A DNA stretch of 64,000 nt from Silurus meridionalis (taxonomy: Eukaryota; Chordata; Actinopteri; Siluriformes; Siluridae). The position numbers were made by a program, and so were the translations under genes. Each line of letters starts with the position of its first letter. The first letter of the stretch is position 1. Below the pieces are notes generated by a model. The model ran no database searches. It was not told the origin of the DNA and saw only the letters and a program-made list of their open reading frames with translations. The DNA is taken from assembly GCF_014805685.1 (NCBI RefSeq), contig NC_060886.1, forward strand, positions 15,378,608 to 15,442,607. Direction: 5' to 3'. Shown piece by piece: positions 31,820 through 43,790 of this stretch.

Positions 31820-34800
31820 TTAGTCATCTTCATCGTTTTCATCATAGTCATCATCGTCATCGTCATCGTCCATGTAAGAGACGGGGGTTTCGACACGAGA
31901 ACCACTGTAGTGAGAGTCATTGGAGCTGGAGGCCATTGTTCCATCTGCTCCACTTTCACTGAGGACAAGCAGCAGATTAAAACATTAACCCTTAAATACT
32001 AACTACACTTCCAAAACACACAACCACTCAGTCAGAATAAAATCACTTGGCAGGAAGTCATATGTTTACTGGCTTCATGAAGCAGAAAATATGACTCACC
32101 TGCTGATATGATAGCGACCTCCATTGGCAGATGAGGTCCCCGTCATGTAGACGTTACTGATAGGGCCCTGTGCCATTTCTGCATTAGGGAAAAAAAGAAT
32201 AATACATTTGAGGTATAACACCATTACTCTGCTTGGTTTCATAGTAAATATTTATGCAAAATGTTAACTGTATTTTTTTTTTCTCCATCACATACAAGAA
32301 GTTATTTTTATATGAATAGCACATTTATCAGTTGGAAACGTTGCAAAGTTCTACATAAATGCCCTAAACCAGACACACATTAAGCAGAGATCTGCTCTCC
32401 ACTGTAGTTTTTCCCATTTTGCAAAAGCCACCTTGCCATTAAAATTCCTTAGATAAACCTGCCACTTTTTGTAAATGCAGCCCGAAGTCGCCTCTGTACA
32501 TAAGATGGCAGAATTTTTTAATCTCAACAAATATTTCTGATGTATGAAAAACTTTTAGTTTAGGCAAATGACAAATGTGCATGTTCATAACTCAAAAAAA
32601 TACCATAATAAAAAGCATATATTTGATTATCCATGCAATTATTCCATGAGCCAATCGTGTCACAGCAGCATAAGGCATTAAATCATGCTGATCTTACAAG
32701 ACAGAGTTTCAGAAAAAGTTGCTTTTTAAATGCTGGAATGGACAAGAATGTAATCCCCATGTCTTTGGCATGGCTCTTGGTGCCAGATGGGGTTCTTTGA
32801 GTATTTCCGAGTATAATTGCCGACTGCCTGGGATTTTAATGAACATCAGCCTCGACTGTTTACACAAACATTGGAAGATCAGAAAAGAATGACCAGACTG
32901 TTTAAAACTGGCAGAAAATCTACAGTAACTCAACCAATCTTTGGTGACAAGAAATATGACAAGCCTTGAGGTGACTGGGCTACAACAGTAAAAGACCACA
33001 GTTTCACCTAAGAATTCAAAACAGGAATTTGCAGCTTACAATGAAACCTGAAAATGAAAACTTTATTTAGGATAGCAAATTAAGTGACCTACAGTATATC
33101 GCAAAAGTAAGTATACCCCCCTCACATTTTAGCAATAATTTTAGTATGTATTTTCAAGGGACAGTATTATAGAAATGAAACTTGGATATATTTTAGAGTA
33201 GTTAATGTGCAGATTGTACAGCAGTACAGATTTACTGTCCTCTGAAAATAACTCAACATACAACATTCATTATTGTCTAAATAGCTGGCAAACAAGTGAG
33301 TACACCCTAAGTGATAACAGCTGTATATCACTTAACCATGCAAAGCCACATGTCCTATTCATGTTCATGTTTTTTATCTGCTTGACAGAACAATAAAAAA
33401 AGAATTTATATTTTGTATCAGAGCAGTTAAAAATGGTGCTTTGAGTACAATTCTCTCATACTGACCACTAAAAGTTCAACATGGCACCTCATGGCAAAGA
33501 ACTCTCTGAGGATTAGAATTGTTGCTCTCCACAAAGAGGCTATAAGAAGATCGGTACTGAACCTAAATACAGTACAGTGGCCAGGGTCATACAGAGGTTT
33601 TCCAAAACGTGTTCCAATTAGAGCAGACCTCGCAGGGTCCATCAAAGAAGTGTTTGAGAGTCCTCGTGCTGCATGTCGGGTGCAGAATCTGGCTTCAAAA
33701 AACAGACATGGGAATGCCAGCATTCCTTTAGAGGTTGCAGAAACGGAAGGTCCGCTTCTCAGTGCTCAGACCATACTCCAGACACTGCAACAATTCGGTT
33801 TGCATGACCATCATCCCAGAAGGAAGCCTCTTTTGAAGCTGGCTCACAAACCATTTGCTGAAGACAACCTTGCTGAAGGTTACTGAGCGGCCAAGCATGT
33901 CTCCAGACCTGAACCCAATTGAGCACCTGTGGTGCATCCTCAAGCGAAAGGTGGAGAAGCCCCACGTGTTTAACATCCAGCAGCTCTGTGATGTCATTAT
34001 GAAGGAGTGGAAAAGAATCCCAGCAACAACCTGTGCAGCTCTGGTGAATTCTATGCCCAGGAGGATTAAGGCAGTGCTAGATAATGTGCTCACACAAAAT
34101 ATTGACACTTTAGACACAGTTTTGACAGGTTCACTGGCTGTATGTTGTGTTATTTTCAGAGGACAGTAAATCTGTACTGCTGTTTAAGCTGCACACTGAC
34201 TACACTAAAAGATATACAAGTTTTATTTCTATAATATTGTCCCTTCAGATGATCTACTAAAATTTGTACTCACTTTTGTGAGATACTCCATCTGGTTAAC
34301 CTAGACTTTAGCTGTCAAACTATGGACTCAACTTGGCCTGTTTCAACAGTTCAGGGTGGTGGTGGTGTAATGGTGTGAGGAAAGATTTCATGGCACACAC
34401 TGTGCCCCTTAATGCCAATGAAGCATCGTCAAAAACCATAGTCTATCTGAGGATATTTGCTAATCATGTAAATCCTTTTATAGCCACAATTCCTTGTCTT
34501 ATTATGGGTTCTTCCAGCAGGATAATAAACTAGGTCACAAATTACAAATCTTAAAATTGGTTCCATGAATGTTATGCTGAGTTCAGGCTAATTTAATGGC
34601 CACCTCAGACATAAGCACATTTGGGATGTGCACAAGACAAATCTACAGCAATCTCAATGGAGTCTTTCTAACACCTTGTTTAAAAAAAAAAAACATGCCA
34701 TAAAAAAATTTAGACCATTCTGATTGCAAAAAGGACTCTATTGTACTTGAGTACTAAATATGGTATTCTGAATAAAGCGAGCAGTAAATGTTACCTTATA

Positions 34801-37800
34801 TAACTGATTATTACTTTATGATTACCATATTACACATACGGTTTTGGAAAACAGTTATAAGCTCAAGCTTGGTGCACACAAATCTATAGGTCACTGACCT
34901 GTGACATAAGGCTCCAGTGCTTTAGGCACCAGGCTCCTGGCGACTTTGAGGTCTTCAGCGGAGCATTTTCCAACCTCCAGGCCACATGCCATTCCCATGC
35001 GCTTCAATACTTCAATGTCATCATGTATCTCAAACATGCTGTCAAAGTTGAAGAGGTACTCAAACCTGCATGGCAGAACAGGGGAGAAATAAATGATAGA
35101 AAATGGGAGAAGAAAAGGAAGTAAAGGCAACATCCCTTAAACCAAAGCTGAACAGGTCTCACCAAAGGAACCAAAAATAGAGTAATTATTTATTTAAAGC
35201 AAACAAATAAAAACAGCTGCAACGTTTAAACTAAGATGGAGACAGAACATTGGTATTTACTTGTCATTAGAGATGCTGCAGTCAATGACCGTTTTCTTGC
35301 TGGTGTTTATGATGATAAATGGCAGGTGAATGACTGAATTTTCTGGTGGTGGTCTGTTTGTTTGCTGCTCTGTTTGACGGTTACGCTGCACAAGGTTCTT
35401 AAATGCAATTTGCTAAACACACATTTGAAAAACAAGGGCATTAGTGTGAAGAATAATCAATTAATCTAAACAGAAAAAACTAAGTTGCAGAGTTTACATG
35501 TTACCTGTAAAATGAGTTCTTGGAGTTGTGACTGTTTTTGCTTGATTCTCTCTAAACGTCTTTGCCTCTCCACCTGGAAAAGAAGAGAAAAACAACACAC
35601 TTACTTGTTAACTGCAGTAAAGAACCCACCTTTAACAGCTCAATTTTGATTTCATGCAAATGTGTCTCAAATGTGTTTAAAACAGACATCTTCACTATGT
35701 CCATTATGAGGTGGTTGACTTTCCTTCTAATGCTTTTTTTCCATCATATTTTATTCTAGTAGAATTTTATAGTAAAGGCTATTTTAATATGTAACAGAAA
35801 TCAGCAGGTTCTATACTATGAAGGTTCTGTCAGAATTAATATTAATCTTAGACCAATAAGACTTAATTATCTGCATGGATTTCAGCATTCAAAAAGTCAC
35901 AAGATCATCATAATAAGTCTACAACTGTATTAAAAGTTGGGCATTCAGCCTTTGTCTTTTTCTTTGTCTTCATTCTGTAGATATGTTGCAATTTGTATAC
36001 ATCAACACTGCCAGAAAAAACATTGTTCATAGTCATTTTTTGCCAGGTTGACAAAAAGTTTTGTGGACTGCAGCCGATGCTGCTTTTTTTTTTTTTTTTT
36101 TTTAAACATCCCATTCCCAATGTGGCCCCCTTTGCTTCTATAATAACATTCACTCTTTTGGAAAGGCTTTGAGGTTTTGGACTATAGCTGTGGGGATTTC
36201 TGCTCATTCTGCCACAAGAGAGTTAGTGAGGGCAGGCACTGACATCAGGTGACTTGGCCTGCGGCACAACTGATGTTCCAGCTCATCCCAAAGATTTCAG
36301 TGGGGTTAGGCTCAGGGCTCTGTCCAGACTCAAATTCTTCCATTTCAACCTTGGCAGCATAGTTCTTCATAAAGATCGCCTTGTGTGCAGGAGCACTGTC
36401 GTGCTGGAACAGGTTTTGGGGGATCTTGGTCACAGTAATGAAAAAAAGGAAAACTAATGCAACAGTGTTACAAAAGACAATCTTTTATCTTGTTTTTAAT
36501 CTTTTAAAAACAACTTCCTAAACCTAATTAAGTGGTCAGGTGTCCACACACCTTTAGCCATATAATGTATTTGGTGACAGCAAAGAATACATTCAAGCAA
36601 TTGTTTCACCTTTCCACCAGTCACACCTGTGGAAAGTGCTTGTTAAAATAACTGATCAGTCCATCCTGAAATAAAGCAGTGTGTTGTAGCCCAAGAGCTT
36701 GCCTGAAGCAACACACTAAAAAAAAACGAAACCACCCACCTCCAGATTCTGGCATTCTTGGGCCGAGTTGGTAGGAAGCCCAATCCACTTGATCTCCTTC
36801 TTCTCCTTTGAGATTATGTTCATGGCCATCAGCACATTGAGAGCATCATATACACGCCGCCTAATATTCTTCTGATCGTACACTTGCTGGATAAATATAG
36901 GATTTGAGAGGGAACAGAATCACTACATTTCCATAATTAAAATGCTCATTGCAGCTGTGAATTTCTGACAGTGAACATATGCCTTCAATAAGTTGCTAAA
37001 TAATTATAAACCATAGCAAAATACACAAGACAAAATAGCAGTCCCAATGAAGTTATACACAAAAATCTCACCGCATCATTTGGGGAGATGTGGTTGTCCC
37101 CAGAGCTAAATTCGGCCACCAGCTCATCCGCTACTTCATTATATGTTGTAACACCCTTTTTCTGTACCTTCTCGCACACCTTCATAGAAAAATGCCTCAG
37201 GCCTTTCCCATTCTTTTCTCCTTTCTTACTTCTTTTCCTGTGAACACAGCATTAATACAGCAACCGTCAATAACGATGTCATTTGAAAAACATGACTGCC
37301 ACAAGCATTACAGTAGTCTGCTTTACATTGACAACTTTTTTTTGCATGAGATAAATCATTAAAGGGACCAATACAAAAAAGGAACATAAATTATGGTTTA
37401 AATTTGAATTGAATACATGCAAATAAGATAACTTTGAAGCCAACTCACCCTGAGGACCATGGGGAGGCATCAGGGGGTTGGCTCTGAGTGATAAACTGAG
37501 AACTAGGTGTGTGGGGACTGTTCATTAGGAGCACACTGGACCCACTTGGCCTTTGAGGTGTCCCAATGACCTAGCAAACAAAGAGAACAACTTCAAGTTC
37601 AAAATGGTTACCTGACAAAAGGATGCCGTCAAATAGATTCATCTCATTTAATAATGATATAAGAATGTTCCTCAGCAAATTTAAAACTTACAAATTAGTA
37701 CAAAAGTAATGCTTCAATAACCTATTATACACTTAGTATTAGTGTGGTCGATACAGCTCTGTAACGCTTTATTGTTCTGCAATCAGTTTTGATATGCAAG

Positions 37801-38321
37801 TGAATATTATGCACTGTATTGCCCCAAGGCAAGCAGAAAAAGCAATAACTAGGAAATGTGCGAAGTGGGTTTATGTATTTGTGCATTCTCAAATCACTTT
37901 ACTGTACTTACCACCTGAGGAGCAATGTTGACATTTGAAGGGCCCAATGTTTTTGGCAAAAGTTGTTTTCCTACTGCAACTGTCTGTGGATGAACAGTCA
38001 CTAAAGACAAAACACCTAAAAGAAAAAAAGTACTTTATTATTTTAACTCACAATCCTTCCAATAATGAAAGACAGAAAAACAAAACAACCCATATGACAA
38101 ACATATACTACTTAAAGCTGAAAACATTGTTACTCACCTTTTCCAGGACTCAGATTCTGGTCAATGAAAACCTTCAACTCCCCATTGGCCTCAATCAGAC
38201 CAGCCTGTTGAGAGGAAGATAGAGACAGGTCAGATCTGTGGTTGCACTCCCGCTTGGTGGAAATGACAGAATTTTTACACATGCAGCCAAAAGCAGAAAT
38301 TAAACACACATCTTTGGCCAT
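31820..38321 (-). CDS. tfdp1: Transcription factor Dp-1
   Basis: The obligate partner of E2F factors, driving G1/S genes in the nucleus. Coding exons, in transcription order: 38321-38310, 38204-38138, 38015-37912, 37570-37449, 37237-37072, 36886-36740, 35573-35505, 35412-35261, 35065-34899, 32178-32100, 31958-31820; total 408 codons with stop, giving 407 residues (human about 410). The first exon encodes only MAKD, then [20 protein letters not shown] as in mammals. Winged-helix DNA-binding domain at about 108-195 ([19 protein letters not shown], then [19 protein letters not shown]). Heptad dimerisation helix at about 205-235 ([20 protein letters not shown]). The acidic tail has eight consecutive Asp and ends YDENDEDD. 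A 5' UTR exon probably ends at 38394, after a TTTTGCAG acceptor. The 2.7-kb intron 9 holds a Tc1 relic. Confidence 0.97.
33092..34288 (+). mobile_element. Tc1-like transposon with internal deletion
   Basis: The left end, TA then CAGTATATCGCAAAAGTAAG, pairs with the diverged right end GTACTCACTTTTGTGAGATA. Inner end segments also pair, near 33223 and 34146 (TTTACTGTCCTCTGAAAATA). The transposase remnant runs from about 33491: an N-terminal part to [11 protein letters not shown], then a direct jump to [17 protein letters not shown] at 33901. The central catalytic region with both Asp residues is therefore deleted. Located in tfdp1 intron 9. Confidence 0.88.
36100..36569 (-). mobile_element. Old DNA transposon fragment (transposase-derived)
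   Basis: On the minus strand [19 protein letters not shown] and a degenerate [12 protein letters not shown] resemble the second-Asp and DLNPIE regions of Tc1/mariner transposases. The end CCTTTAGCCATATAATGTA is like the end near 52707 (CCTTTGGCCATATAGCGTGT). It lies in a tfdp1 intron. A relative occupies 51765-52728. Confidence 0.65.
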
Positions 38322-38394
38322 GATCCTTGGGGAAGAGGAGCAAAGGCTGGGTCTAACCAGAGAAGCAGAGCCGAATGTTCACTCCAGTGTACGC

Positions 38395-40200
38395 CTGCAA
38401 AAGAAACAGTGCTTTTGGCACAAATGTACAACATCAGTACAAACACAGCTTGGGTTAAATCAGCAAATACTACTATTTCTTATGAAGATGATGATATATG
38501 GAGCAGGGTTGAGTGCATGCAAGATGCAAACCCACTGGCCTTGCAACTTTTAGCTTGACTCTAAACAAGGGACCTGCAGTACAGTAGGCCGCGTTCTGCT
38601 TTCATGACTTCAGCCAGAAACTTGTGCACCAAACTGAGCACAAGACTGCGCTCTATTCATAGCCCAAATCCGCAAAAACCCGACGTGCAATATTTATAAG
38701 AGATCATGCTCCACCGATTGAATCCGAGCAGCAGTGTAGTGAAAAACTCTACACGTTGTGCGTGTTCATGGTGAGCTAAAAGTTACTCAAAACCAATCGA
38801 TAGGACCAAGTTCTGCTGCTGGTGCGTTATCATTTGTTTTGCACACAAATAAAGTGCCTCTCTGTGAGCTCGGCTCTTTCAGGCACTTTTTAAAGTTTTA
38901 GGAGGAGCTGCAGGATGCGACATAAGAACCGTGTTATGCATTGCATCCATGTTCCAACCTGCTCTAAAGAGGGAAGAAGAAAAAAAACAACCCAGTCTAT
39001 AACCAGGGCCAGACAAGGAGGTACAATGTGGAGCATGCTAGCAGAGTTAGCCGGCCAGCTAGCTGCTCTGGAAACACGTTGTTTTGCAGCGAAAAGCCTT
39101 ATTTAAATGCACCCAAAAAAACGCGCTCGCTGTCGGTCATCCGCTCCGGATCAGCAGCCGGTCGACCCAAGCAAAGCTCCGCGGACAGATCGCTGACAGA
39201 TCGGCCATCAGAAAGTGACCGAGGCAAACTTTCCAGTGAACTTAAAGCCTGGACAGTGTCTTAAGCACCCTACCTTCACTGGGTCCTGGGGTTTTATTGG
39301 CATAGCTCACTAGCTAGCTTAGCTTGAAGAATAGAGGAAGAGGAGGTCTGAATGCCCCACTCCAAACAGGAAACAATAACCCAATTACTGCTTGGGGAAA
39401 AGTTTACAATTGTACAACAATTTTTGCTCTAGGAAATCGATCAACGAAAAGTTTTCACATCCACACCGATGATCATCTCTCTCTCTCTGACCTCTTTATT
39501 TCTGCACCAGCTCTGCTAACTTGCATCAACAAAATGGATGCGAACCACACAGAAAGACAGCAGCTGCTTCTTCTCGACAATTAAGACCAATCTGTACACA
39601 TTACACTCAGAAAGACAAGGAGAAGAGCACCATTCAGAACAAGGGCTTATCATATTAAAAGGGGGGGAAAAGTTAGAAGAAATGTCTGAAGTCCTCTCGC
39701 CTTCAATCTGTTCCTGCTAGCGAGCATTGCTCACCTCGGATCAACCAAATACTGTACATGCATGAAGGTCGAAAATATCCCTAAATCTCTAGCAGGGGAC
39801 CTGTTTATACATCCATGATCGTATCTGGACACAGCGGCTCGATGTAGGAAAGCAGAGACCCAAATTGAACGTCTCAGAGCCGTGCTTTTGCTAGGTCAGC
39901 CATTTTTACATGCTAAGCCAACCTGCTATTTTCTCGACTGTTCATGTGTCACAGGCCTGATGATCAACCAGTCATTCTGCTCCTTCAGACATTTCACACA
40001 GACATCAGATCAACCAGGCGGCTGCAAAACGGGACACCGATAAAAGCCCTCAGAGGATCTGCTCGGATATCCGTGTCTTTATTGGTGATGAACCAACGTG
40101 ATCGAAGCTGGAAATCCATCAGATCAGATCCGGCGAGATCATGTTCAGGATACTGGGTAGAACCACATACATCTATATACACGGAGCGATAATAATAACA
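38395..40200. other. tfdp1 upstream region, no coding exon recognised
   Basis: It should contain the first tfdp1 intron. A donor-like site on the minus strand (GTGAAG|GTAGGG) lies near 39268. The plus-strand frames at 38915-39720 have no recognisable homology and are not called. Confidence 0.45.
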
Positions 40201-40229
40201 ATAAATCATATTAATGACACGACCTGCTG

Positions 40230-40900
40230 CAACTAGTTATCTCGGGCTATTTTTTTTTGTTCGCAAACCTGCGATAAAGACGGCGCCCTGGCCCCTTATG
40301 GAAGTGAGGACGGCGAGACGGCCATGCACAACGGTCGTGTGGTGTGTATTCTCCAAAGCCGGCGACTGCTAACTAGCCGAGCTAACTGGCGAAAGAAGCT
40401 ATCCGTTTAGCTTCCCAGCTAACGTTGGGGGGGAATGAAAGATAACACGTTGTGCCTAACTGTGATAAACGGCGCGCTCGCGCGGACCGTGCGTCAATTC
40501 CAGGAGTCAACGTTCACCCGATTGTCATTACGCGAAAAGCAGACGTGAAGGCGCTTACGGGAGACTCGCATTCACGCTTTTGTCCTCGCCGCTGAACCAG
40601 AAGCTCTGAATAAGGCGAACCAAAGCGTAACTGGTGCACAAACTACTCCCTCTCCGGTCCGAGCGAAAACTGAGCTTGGCGGTGTCCACCACACGCCGCA
40701 GCTGATTGGACGACAGCGTGCGTGACGCCGCGGAATCGTTTCCCTCTACGCCACGCCCCCGCCGCGATACGATTGGTCCGTGAAATCCATTTTCCGCTCG
40801 CTTTTCCATCTCCTATTGGGCGGCTGGGACAGGCTCCACACACGTGACTACCGCGTTGGGAATGATTGGTGGCTGCGAATCCGATAGAAGCCGTGCACCA
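40230..40900 (-). promoter_or_regulatory. tfdp1: Likely tfdp1 promoter, CpG-rich with four CCAAT boxes
   Basis: Four ATTGG motifs (CCAAT on the tfdp1 strand) lie at 40705, 40772, 40815 and 40865. A GC box (CCACGCCCCCGCC) lies near 40751 and an E-box CACGTG at 40841. On the minus strand a splice donor, GTCTCCC|GTAAGC, lies near 40558, which would end a non-coding first exon. Spaced CCAAT boxes plus GC boxes are typical of cell-cycle gene promoters. The start site was not mapped. Confidence 0.6.
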
Positions 40901-41989
40901 TTACTGACAGCGAAAACTCTACAGATATTTGGCTCATTGGAAATTTTATTCAATGACGTCCAATGCATAATACAAATCATAATGACTGATATAAAGTTTG
41001 CATATCAAAAGTATACCTGATGTTTTAAAAGGACCATTCCAAGGTTTTGTTAAAGAACAAAAGTTTGTTGTCAATCAAGCCGTATACAAGCATACAATTA
41101 AAAGCAATAGACTTCTCTGAGGCCTCAGTGCAAAATATGACAGAAATGTGGCAACCATGTGGTATAAAATTGTCATCAGACAAGATACAATACAATATAT
41201 GCACACAGTATACAATAGAACCACTAAATATTAACAAATACAATATAACTGCTGTAACAACTACAGGCATTGCAGGGTGGAAAGAACATAGATTACGGTA
41301 CTTACAAAAATGAACAACTCACTGACTGGAATAACATGTAAATACATGTCTTCAAACCAGAATAGAAATAAACAGTACAAGTGAACATTCCCTGACTTTC
41401 CTCACTGTATTGTGTCTGCAAAGCAGCATATATTATTTAATCCTTTAACAGCTGTATATGGGGACTAACAGTTTGGTCAAACAGCACATGATAAAAAATG
41501 GTAGGTGATTTGGAAACGTATTGCAGCATGGAATAAACATACAGTACATAAACAACAATACAGTGAGTGGATTAGTGTGTGATTACAAGACTAATGGCTT
41601 GTCACCACAGCAGCATTTAAATGAACTGTACAATCAAATATTCATGGACTTTTCTCACTGTTTTGTGTCCGCAAAACAGTGTATATTATATGATCCTTTA
41701 AAAGAGCTACGTGACACGCAATTCTTGTTGGTTTGTTTCCAAAAAGAAATAACGAGGCAATCGTGTTACACACAGGGTGATAGACAGTCTGTGAATTCAA
41801 GATAACAATTCTCAGCTAATCACCACTCAGCTGCATATCCTCGTATAAACTTGTATAAAGTTTACTGCATGTCATGATGTCAGTATTCGAAAGGCGCCCT
41901 TTCGTTATAAATGAGTTTTCTTTATTTCAAATCCAAGTTGAAATTTTATGTAATCAACGAAACAATACACGGTTCAACATGCAGGTAAA
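40901..41989. other. Intergenic; contains local duplications
   Basis: AT-rich without a supported gene. The stretch 41393-41447 (TTTCCTCACTGTATTGTGTC) is repeated with changes at 41647-41702 (TTTCTCACTGTTTTGTGTCC). The stretch 41451-41518 is a copy of the dcun1d2 first-exon region. Confidence 0.6.
41451..41518 (+). repeat. Second copy of the dcun1d2 first-exon segment
   Basis: The copy is nearly base-for-base with 43741-43807: TATATGGGGACTAACA, TTTGGTCAAACAGC, then ATGGTAGGTGAT and TGGAAACG. The ATG and the GTAGGT donor are both kept. See the finding on possible alternative first exons. Confidence 0.85.
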
Positions 41990-42385
41990 TGCTTAGTATG
42001 ACTGTAACAGGATGACTGTATGCTTAGTATGACTGTAACAAGATGACTGTATGCTTAGTATGACTGTAACAAGATGACTGTACACTTAGTACAACTGTAA
42101 CAAGATGACTGTACACTCAATACAAACGTAACACGATGACTGTACGCTCAGTATGACTTTAACTAGACGACTGTATGCTTGGTATGACTGTAACAAGATG
42201 ACTGTATGCTTAGTACAACTGAGGTGTACTAAGTGTAACTAGATGACTCCACTTAGTACGACTGTAACAAGATGATTGTATGCACAGTATGACTTTAATT
42301 AGATAACGATGCACTTATTATGACTTTAACTAGACAACTGTATGCTCAGTATGACTGTAATAAGACGACTGTATGCTTAGTACCG
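41990..42385. repeat. 31-bp minisatellite, left block
   Basis: Tandem copies of a unit like GCTTAGTATGACTGTAACAA + GATGACTGTAT (31 bases). There are about a dozen copies with point changes and some short units. The array resumes at 43005 after about 620 bp of unrelated DNA. Confidence 0.93.
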
Positions 42386-42867
42386 TGGGGGCAAATTCTA
42401 ATCAATAGCAACAAATCCAATAACAAATTTGAACTACCAAGTAAAGAAATAAAAGTTCAGGATCCAGGATTGTGGTGTCATAAAAGTAGACTTTATTCAG
42501 CAGAAATAAAGCCAGGAGATTACATGGAACTAGCCAAAAACACAGTCTTGATATACCCCCTTCAGACATAGACATATGTATAACACCCACATTCCTCGTT
42601 ATTTTCTAAAAAAGTATGTAATTCATGTATCGCTGCTTCATGACCCTCTATCCTGTCCACCACTTCAACTATTGGCTATCAATTCTTTAGATACATTTAT
42701 TACTCCTGACAAATCATCCATCAAGAACAAACTATATTGTGCTCATTACTTCTTAGAATGTGCTGATTCTAATCACCCATTAAGTTCATCTTTGAATACA
42801 CATTGACTTGGCTGTGCCCCAGAAAATATATATTTCATTAATGACAGAAACACATGATAATTAGCTT

Positions 42868-42968
42868 ACTCATCAGGGATAAATACACATCATTCACCTT
42901 AAATTCTGTAAAGCTGCTTTGAGACAATGTCTGTTGTGAAAAGTGCTATAGAAATCAACTTGACTTAA
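42868..42968 (-). repeat. Dispersed family-R repeat, truncated reverse copy
   Basis: GGGATAAATACACATCATTC, GTAAAGCTGCTTTGAGACAA and TGTCTGTTGTGAAAAGTGC are the reverse complement of the 5' part of the 26105 copy. It lies within the DNA that splits the 31-bp minisatellite. Confidence 0.85.
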
Positions 42969-43004
42969 TGGAAAGGTAAAAAGGTAAAAAAACACCATAG
43001 TACA

Positions 43005-43275
43005 CCTGTAATGCACTTAATACGACTGTAACAAGATGACCGTGTGCTTAGTATGACTGTAACAAGGCAATTCTATGCTTAGTACAACTGTAACAAAATG
43101 TTTGTACACTTAGTATGACTGTAACAACATGATTGTACATGTAGTACGACTGTAACAAAATGATTGATCACTTAGTATGACTGTAACAACATGATTGTAT
43201 GCTAAGTATGACTGTAATAAGATGACTGTATGCATAGTATGACTGTAGCAAGATGACGTACTCTTGGTACTGTTA
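43005..43275. repeat. 31-bp minisatellite, right block
   Basis: Same unit and orientation as at 41990-42385 (for example CTTAGTATGACTGTAACAAC then ATGATTGTA). About eight degenerate copies. Confidence 0.93.
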
Positions 43276-43639
43276 TTAGATGAAATAAATTTGAATGGCA
43301 ACATTTTAGAATAAAAATCTAATTAAAAAATATTTAAAATGTATCACATTAAAAAAATTGCAGTGAACTACTAGGAGGTATAAACCCCGAACTGATAAAA
43401 AAAAAAAATACAAATAAATAATGATTTCTGCTTGATTTATTTAACAAATAACGTAAATCTGTATAATGATACAGACAGCAGTGAAATAACCAGGTGTTTG
43501 CTACAGACATTGAAACATAGACACAGTTGGAAACGAAGCACATGTTTATGGGTCAGAGGAAACTAACTCAGCTACCCTGCCATAGTCAACTTCATCTTAC
43601 TATATGTAACCCTACTGCATCATATGTTGTAGTTCAAAC

Positions 43640-43790
43640 AATCGTCCTTCTCCCTCCAACACTACCATTCCCAGAATACGGGAGCTGCAGTGCGCATGCG
43701 CGGTGCTCCTCTGGCGCATTCCCCCTGATGTTCACGCGCAGCCGTATATGGGGACTAACAATTTGGTCAAACAGCGAGTGATAAAAATGG
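43640..43790 (+). promoter_or_regulatory. dcun1d2: dcun1d2 core promoter with NRF1 and ZNF143-like sites
   Basis: A perfect NRF1 palindrome, TGCGCATGCGCG, lies at 43691-43702. A ZNF143/SBS-like motif, ACTACCATTCCCAGAATACG, lies at 43661-43680. Both are within 130 bases upstream of the exon-1 ATG at 43787, a usual housekeeping arrangement. There is no TATA box at the expected position. Confidence 0.6.

Noticed and set aside
31726..31968. 80-codon minus-strand frame with Met/Thr repeats
   Set aside because: It is an out-of-frame reading of the tfdp1 acidic-tail codons (GATGAC repeats).
33727..34117. 129-codon minus-strand frame
   Set aside because: It is antisense to the Tc1 transposase remnant at 33491-34117.
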